NCBI GenBank assembly: GCA_016930515.1
Contig: JAFGGO010000040.1
Coordinates: forward strand, 1 to 35,927
Direction of reading: 5' to 3'
Length of the DNA stretch: 35,927 nt
Source: Promethearchaeota archaeon
Lineage (GTDB): Archaea > Asgardarchaeota > Lokiarchaeia > Sigyniarchaeales > SOKP01
Below are positions 31,399 through 35,927 of this stretch, in pieces. Within the stretch, counting starts at the first letter, position 1. The number at the start of each line of letters is the position of its first letter. The notes beneath the pieces were generated by a model that searched no databases, was not told where the DNA came from, and saw only the letters and a program-made list of their open reading frames with translations. A program made the position numbers and the translations under genes.

Positions 31399-32607
31399 TT
31401 AGCCCATTTTCTCAACCAGCTTGTCAACGATACTCTTAAAATCGAGGTCTTCTTCTCGCGGCACGAACTTGATCTCGATCGACTCGTCCAGGACATCAAT
31501 CTTGGTTGCTTTTAATTCTTCGATTATTGCCTTGATCGCCCCCTTGCTCCACCCGTACGACCCAAACGCCAGTCCTACCTTGTCCATTGGCTTTAAACCC
31601 TTTTGATAGCACAAATATTCAGCCACGGTTGGATATAAGCCCATATTTAATGTTGGACTCCCAACCAAGATGACCTTTGCCTTCATGGCTTCTGTTATGA
31701 CATCGCTATAATCCGATTGGGTGAGCCTGAAACGTTTTACTGGAATCCCTCGTTTAAATATTTCTTGATACAAGGCCTTTGCAATCTTTTCCGTGCTCTC
31801 CCACATGGTGTCATACACGATTATCGCACTTTTTTCGTCCATGGTCCCGCTCGACCATTTAGTGTACGCATCAAGTATCTTGGGAATGTTCGACCTCCAA
31901 CCAACACCATGCGACGGGCATATAATATCGATGGGAAGAGAACCAACTACCGGAAGCGTTTTCGCAATCAGCTTGGATAAGTGAAGCAAAATGTTTGCGT
32001 AATACTTCTCCGCTTCCCACATGATTTCTGAAAGATTGTTCTCGTCGTCCCAATATTTTGAGGTTGCAAAATGCTGTCCAAAAGCGTCGTTTGAAAAAAG
32101 CACATTTTTACCGTTTTCGTCCTTCATGAACGAGACCATCGAGTCTGGCCAATGAATCATGGGAATGGGAACGAACGCAAACGATTTTCCGCATCCCACA
32201 TCTAATGTGTCTCCTTCGCCAACGGCACGGATTTTTTTGAATACTTCTTCCCTTACTTCCTCGTGGTAATGCTGTTCCAAGATTTCCACGCCCTTGGTGG
32301 ACGCAATAATCTCGGCGTTCGGAAGATAAGGGAGTATCAATGGAAAGGAACCAGAATGGTCGGGCTCGATGTGATTTACTATAAAGTAATCAATGTTCTT
32401 TGGGTCACAGACCGTTTTGATATTCTTCAAAAAATATTTGAAATAGGGTCGTTTTACAGTATCAATCAAGATCGATTTATCCCCGCTTTTGACGATGTAA
32501 GCGTTATAGGACGATCCCTTGTGGGTGGAATACCCATGGAAGTTTCTCACTTCCCAATCCACATATCCTACTTGGAATACATCTTTTAATATTTCTAAAT
32601 CCTTCAT
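31399..32607 (-). CDS. fprA: Flavodiiron protein (A-type flavoprotein), O2/NO reductase
   Basis: The lactamase-like domain carries the diiron ligands H79, E81, D83 ('HIEPDHSGS'), a His in 'PMIHWPDSM', an Asp in 'FSNDAFGQH' and the His in 'CPSHGVGW'. These match the canonical positions. The C-terminal flavodoxin domain begins 'IVYDTMWESTEKIA' (FMN phosphate loop) and has 'VGSPTLNMGLYP' and 'AFGSYGWSKGA'. It reduces O2 to water (or NO to N2O) with electrons from rubredoxin. 402 aa is typical. It is the first gene of an operon with the rubredoxin-fused acyl-CoA dehydrogenase, which is a likely electron source. GAAGGA precedes the ATG. Confidence 0.95.
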   Translation of the reverse strand: MKDLEILKDVFQVGYVDWEVRNFHGYSTHKGSSYNAYIVKSGDKSILIDTVKRPYFKYFLKNIKTVCDPKNIDYFIVNHIEPDHSGSFPLILPYLPNAEIIASTKGVEILEQHYHEEVREEVFKKIRAVGEGDTLDVGCGKSFAFVPIPMIHWPDSMVSFMKDENGKNVLFSNDAFGQHFATSKYWDDENNLSEIMWEAEKYYANILLHLSKLIAKTLPVVGSLPIDIICPSHGVGWRSNIPKILDAYTKWSSGTMDEKSAIIVYDTMWESTEKIAKALYQEIFKRGIPVKRFRLTQSDYSDVITEAMKAKVILVGSPTLNMGLYPTVAEYLCYQKGLKPMDKVGLAFGSYGWSKGAIKAIIEELKATKIDVLDESIEIKFVPREEDLDFKSIVDKLVEKMG

Positions 32608-32630
32608 TTTTTCCTTCTGCTCTATTAATT

Positions 32631-32660
32631 GATTTATATTTTGATCTATAGGATCTATAG
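32631..32660 (-). promoter_or_regulatory. Promoter of the flavodiiron operon with tandem 9-bp repeat
   Basis: On the minus strand AAAATATAAATC (about 32631-32643) is the probable TATA. Immediately upstream (in minus-strand sense) is an exact tandem repeat of GATCTATAG, read on the plus strand (32643-32651 and 32652-32660). Each copy contains the palindrome CTATAG. Placement at the BRE side makes it a candidate regulator-binding site. Confidence 0.45.
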
Positions 32661-32854
32661 AGTAATATTAAGTTTATCTCATTTAAATTATAAAGGATTG
32701 CAAAAATTCAGAATAAACCCTGGAGTTCAAGCTTTTAATTTTAACTATTTTAACTATCCTAATACTCTTGTTTATAAAATAAAAACTACAATTATTAATA
32801 CAAAAAGATCCTTGATGTTTATGGGAAGTTAGGATAAAAAATGAGGTGTTTCCC

Positions 32855-35839
32855 TTGAGCAATTCGAAAGAACTGAGCATTCTTAACGGCTTTTTAGGAA
32901 CTTGTTTTGATTTAATACATGATATAGTGATAATTTTTGATTCGAAAGGAAGAATAATAAAAATAAATGAAGCGTGTTCCAATTTACTTGGATATTTCAT
33001 AGATGATCTCTATGGGAAACCTCTGGGTGTAATCTATCCCCAACAATCAGAGTACAGCACTATCGAAACAATAGAATCGATATTGAAAGGTAATATAACA
33101 ACGACTCAATTGCCATTTTTAGCCAAAAACGGTCGATTGATAAATGTCAGCACGAGAATTGCACAAAAATTTATTGACAATCAGTTTTTATTTTTCGCAA
33201 CTTCCATCGAATTAACGAATAATCAAATCTTCAAAGACGCCTTGGTTTCGGAGAGACAATTTAGTGAGGTGGCATTAAATGCTCAGAGGGATACTTTTTT
33301 TGTATTCAATCCCAAAACGGGAAAAGCTGTTAGGTGGAATAAAGCTTTTCGCGAAATCAGCGGTTATGACGACGAAGAGATTGCCCGACTTCCGGCGCCA
33401 CAATCGTATTATAATCAATCGGAGCTAACCAAGCTTGAAAGTAAGACAATGCTTGTTGAAAAAGGTGAGTTTATTTTAGTAGAAGCGGATCTCGTAACGA
33501 AAGATGGATCGCAAATTCCGTTTGAATATGCGGCTTCAGGAATTTTTAAGGATAACGGAGAATTAGAATATGTCGTTTCAATTGGTCGTAACATACGAGA
33601 TCGAATCGAAACGCAGCAAAAATTGAAGGAATCCGAAACTAAATATCGGAACTTATTTGAAACCTCTCCAAACGCTATTATTCTCATGGACATCACGGGA
33701 AAAATAGTTGAGGCTAACTCTTCTGTTAAAAAATATTATGGATATTCGAGAGAAGATATTGTTGGAAAACAAGGCATAGATGTTTATAATGTCCCTGAAA
33801 AGTTTCACCACGCTCTCCGCGAAGATTTCAAGCAGCTTCTCAAAGAAAGAACAACCATTTCACGGGAAATTCAGATCTACACCAAGGATCAAACTCTGAC
33901 ATGGATCCTCTATCGAAGTTCCTTAGTAGAATTGGAAAATACTTTATTAATTCAAGTTATAGCTCAATACATTCAAGACATTAAAGAGGCTGAACAAAAA
34001 TTAAAAGAGTCTGAAAAAAAACTTCTATCAATTTTCGAAGCAATTCCAGATATTTTTTTCCTTTTATCCAATGATTCAACCGTATTGGAATATAAAGGTC
34101 GATTAGACGAGTTATATATATCTCCTGAACAATTTTTAGGGAAAAAACTAGTGGATATATTACCAGAAGACATATCTTCTCAAATACTTCCGTTAATAAG
34201 AAAAGTGTTAAAAACAAAGGAGCCTCAGCTCATGGAATATTCTCTCGAAATGCCTAACGGTGGGTTATATTACGAAGCTAGGCTTCTTTATTTATCGAAA
34301 AAAAAGATTTCCGTGTTTATTCGAGACATTACGGAAAGAAGAATTAACGAAAAAATTATAAAGGAATCCGAAGAAAAATATCGTACTATTATAGAACGAA
34401 ATTACGACGGCTATTTCGAAGTAGACCTTAGAGGCAACTACACGCACGTAAATCAGAGAATATCCGATTTTATAGGGCTTCCACGACATGAGATAATTGG
34501 TAACAATTTCAGGAATTTTATTAACAAAGAAGACATACCAAGAGTCTATAATATCTACCATAAATTATACGAAAAAAAGCTACCACAAATCCTCTTGACA
34601 TACAAGCTCATGAATAAAGATGGCACGGAACATCATGTGGAAACGGCAGCATATTTAAAAAAAGATTCGAATAATAATATCACGGGCTTTTATGGAATAT
34701 CTCGAGATGTGGATCTTAAAACACAATTAGAAGAATCGGAAAAGAAATACAAGGATTTATATGAAGCAGCTCCGAATGCGTATTTTTCAATTGATGCGAG
34801 GGGATCTATCTTAAATTGTAATCAAACAGCCGTAGAACTATTTGGATACAAAAAACAAGAGTTATTAGACATGAACATTTCCGATTTACATTCTCAGAGC
34901 GAAGACAGCCATGAAAAGATAAGCACGATATTTAATAGATTTTTAAAAGGAGGAGAAATGCGAGATCTCGAGCTTAAGATGAATAAAAAAAATGGAGAAC
35001 TAGTCTGGATAAGCATGTCCCTAAAACCCATTTTCGATGATCATGGAAAAGTTATCGAATTGAGGACGATGATGCTTAACATCGACAAGAGAAAAAAAGC
35101 CCAGCTATTACTCGAGGAATCGGAAAAAAAATATAGGGAAGCTTTCGATCAAATCAATTTTTATAAGAATTTATTTGCTCACGACATGAACAATATCCTC
35201 CATGGCGTCCTCTCTGCCACAGAACTTAGCGAATTCTACTTAAACGAATACGATGACAGGCAGAGACTGGTTGAATTATTAGGAATTATAAAAGATTGCG
35301 GGTATAGGGGTTCTAATTTGATTTCCAATGTCCAAAAACTCTCGAAACTAGATAATACCGATCTCTCTCTCGTTGAAACAAACCTATATGATGTGCTTAA
35401 AGACGCAATGAAGTTCATTCAACCTAAAACGCAAGATAAAGAAATTTCGATGTATATCAATCCTTTTTCTAAAGAAATAAATGTTTGGGCAAACGAACTT
35501 CTCCTTGATGTATTTGAAAACATTTTTTCAAACGCAATCTCTTACAACAACAAGGATAAAATCGAATTAGAGGTTAAAATCACTGAGATCGAGAGAAATA
35601 GCAACCCATTCGTTAAGATCGAATTTATAGATAATGGAATGGGCATTCAAGACGCTCGCAAGCAAAAGATCTTTGAAATGGGAAACAAGGATTCTAAAGG
35701 CGGTAAAGGCATGGGCATAGGGCTTTCTTTGGTAAAGAAAATCGTGGAGAGTTATAGTGGTACAATACGCGTGCAAAATCGAGTTAAAGGGGATTATTCT
35801 ATGGGATGCAATTTTGTCGTGAATATACCCCGAGTTTAA
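32855..35839 (+). CDS. Soluble histidine kinase with six PAS domains
   Basis: Six PAS domains can be recognised by their '(S)E.KY/F....' starts, at roughly residues 10-125, 135-255, 260-385, 388-495, 505-630 and 632-755. Then comes the dimerisation helix 'FYKNLFAHDMNNILHG' with the phosphoacceptor His (codon at 35180) and an ATPase domain with 'NIFSNAISYNN', 'DNGMGI', 'GKGMGIGLSLVKKI'. No transmembrane helix or receiver domain is present, so it is cytoplasmic and needs a separate partner. TTG 32855 preceded by GAGGTG at 8 nt is preferred over GTG 32846. The H-box resembles kinases common in Asgard archaea and methanogens. It is divergent from the flavodiiron operon, suggesting a redox or gas sensor, which is inference. 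Confidence 0.92.
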   Translation: MSNSKELSILNGFLGTCFDLIHDIVIIFDSKGRIIKINEACSNLLGYFIDDLYGKPLGVIYPQQSEYSTIETIESILKGNITTTQLPFLAKNGRLINVSTRIAQKFIDNQFLFFATSIELTNNQIFKDALVSERQFSEVALNAQRDTFFVFNPKTGKAVRWNKAFREISGYDDEEIARLPAPQSYYNQSELTKLESKTMLVEKGEFILVEADLVTKDGSQIPFEYAASGIFKDNGELEYVVSIGRNIRDRIETQQKLKESETKYRNLFETSPNAIILMDITGKIVEANSSVKKYYGYSREDIVGKQGIDVYNVPEKFHHALREDFKQLLKERTTISREIQIYTKDQTLTWILYRSSLVELENTLLIQVIAQYIQDIKEAEQKLKESEKKLLSIFEAIPDIFFLLSNDSTVLEYKGRLDELYISPEQFLGKKLVDILPEDISSQILPLIRKVLKTKEPQLMEYSLEMPNGGLYYEARLLYLSKKKISVFIRDITERRINEKIIKESEEKYRTIIERNYDGYFEVDLRGNYTHVNQRISDFIGLPRHEIIGNNFRNFINKEDIPRVYNIYHKLYEKKLPQILLTYKLMNKDGTEHHVETAAYLKKDSNNNITGFYGISRDVDLKTQLEESEKKYKDLYEAAPNAYFSIDARGSILNCNQTAVELFGYKKQELLDMNISDLHSQSEDSHEKISTIFNRFLKGGEMRDLELKMNKKNGELVWISMSLKPIFDDHGKVIELRTMMLNIDKRKKAQLLLEESEKKYREAFDQINFYKNLFAHDMNNILHGVLSATELSEFYLNEYDDRQRLVELLGIIKDCGYRGSNLISNVQKLSKLDNTDLSLVETNLYDVLKDAMKFIQPKTQDKEISMYINPFSKEINVWANELLLDVFENIFSNAISYNNKDKIELEVKITEIERNSNPFVKIEFIDNGMGIQDARKQKIFEMGNKDSKGGKGMGIGLSLVKKIVESYSGTIRVQNRVKGDYSMGCNFVVNIPRV

Positions 35840-35927
35840 TTCATTATATTATATATTTTTTTAAAAAATGCAAGTTATATATATATATCTTAAATTATAA
35901 TATATTTGGTTTATCACTCAAAATTCC
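35840..35927 (+). other. AT-only right edge with possible terminator
   Basis: After the kinase stop codon a run of T (about 35858-35864) inside a pure AT stretch likely terminates transcription. No gene is visible up to the window edge. Confidence 0.3.

Noticed and set aside
1..35927. Insertion sequences, prophage or integrative element
   Set aside because: No transposase, integrase, terminal repeats or target-site duplications were seen; the only repeats are CRISPR-related.

Overview
The window looks like a piece of an AT-rich archaeal chromosome, most likely an Asgard (Lokiarchaeia-like) archaeon. The archaeal signs are a TFB-type initiation factor, Lrp/AsnC and ArsR regulators, BRE/TATA promoters, oligo-T terminators and a CRISPR repeat ending in the 8-nt handle ATTGAAAC. 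The Asgard hints are an Arf/Rag-like small GTPase, a PAS kinase with an 'LFAHDMNN' H-box, a 349-aa protein with a 'GHCSN..AWAEHDYDTR' block, and an acyl-CoA dehydrogenase fused to rubredoxin beside a flavodiiron protein. The lineage call rests on recollection of families, not on a search.

Region 1 (1-12.6 kb) is a type III-B CRISPR-Cas locus, all on the + strand. It runs: CRISPR array 1 (entering from the left edge, 15 spacers); an NE0113-family CARF protein; the operon cmr1, cas10/cmr2, cmr3, cmr4, cmr5, cmr6, cas6; a strong promoter and a GC-rich, hairpin-dense untranslated stretch; CRISPR array 2 (8 spacers); a 105-aa orphan; and a second CARF-like protein. Cas10 keeps GGDD (predicted cyclic oligoadenylate synthesis) but has no N-terminal HD nuclease domain. 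No cas1, cas2 or cas4 is present. The two CARF proteins are the natural candidates for sensing or degrading the second messenger. An unexpectedly large share of spacers have strong internal dyad symmetry.

Region 2 (12.6-15 kb) is poor in recognisable genes but rich in structure. It holds a decayed one-spacer CRISPR array that still has the same leader end as array 2, several perfect hairpins, the Lokiarchaeota-type 349-aa protein, a further hairpin cluster and an unknown 143-aa protein. A short hairpin with the loop GAAA and core CCA/TGG occurs upstream of array 2, upstream of the relic, and inverted at 14.37 kb.

Region 3 (15-23 kb) holds a MYG1/DHH-like hydrolase, two rubrerythrins, a Cys-rich zinc protein, an ICMT-like membrane methyltransferase, a divergent TFB, Lrp/AsnC, a small ORF divergent from an ArsR regulator, a small GTPase with an acidic neighbour, and a membrane-embedded M28 peptidase.

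Region 4 (23-36 kb) is energy and redox metabolism: a K+-independent-type H+-pyrophosphatase divergent from an alpha-glucan phosphorylase, a P3A-type proton ATPase with an apparently non-standard start codon, an operon of flavodiiron protein then acyl-CoA dehydrogenase-rubredoxin (with the rubrerythrins, an oxygen/peroxide defence theme), and a divergent soluble six-PAS histidine kinase that ends close to the right edge.
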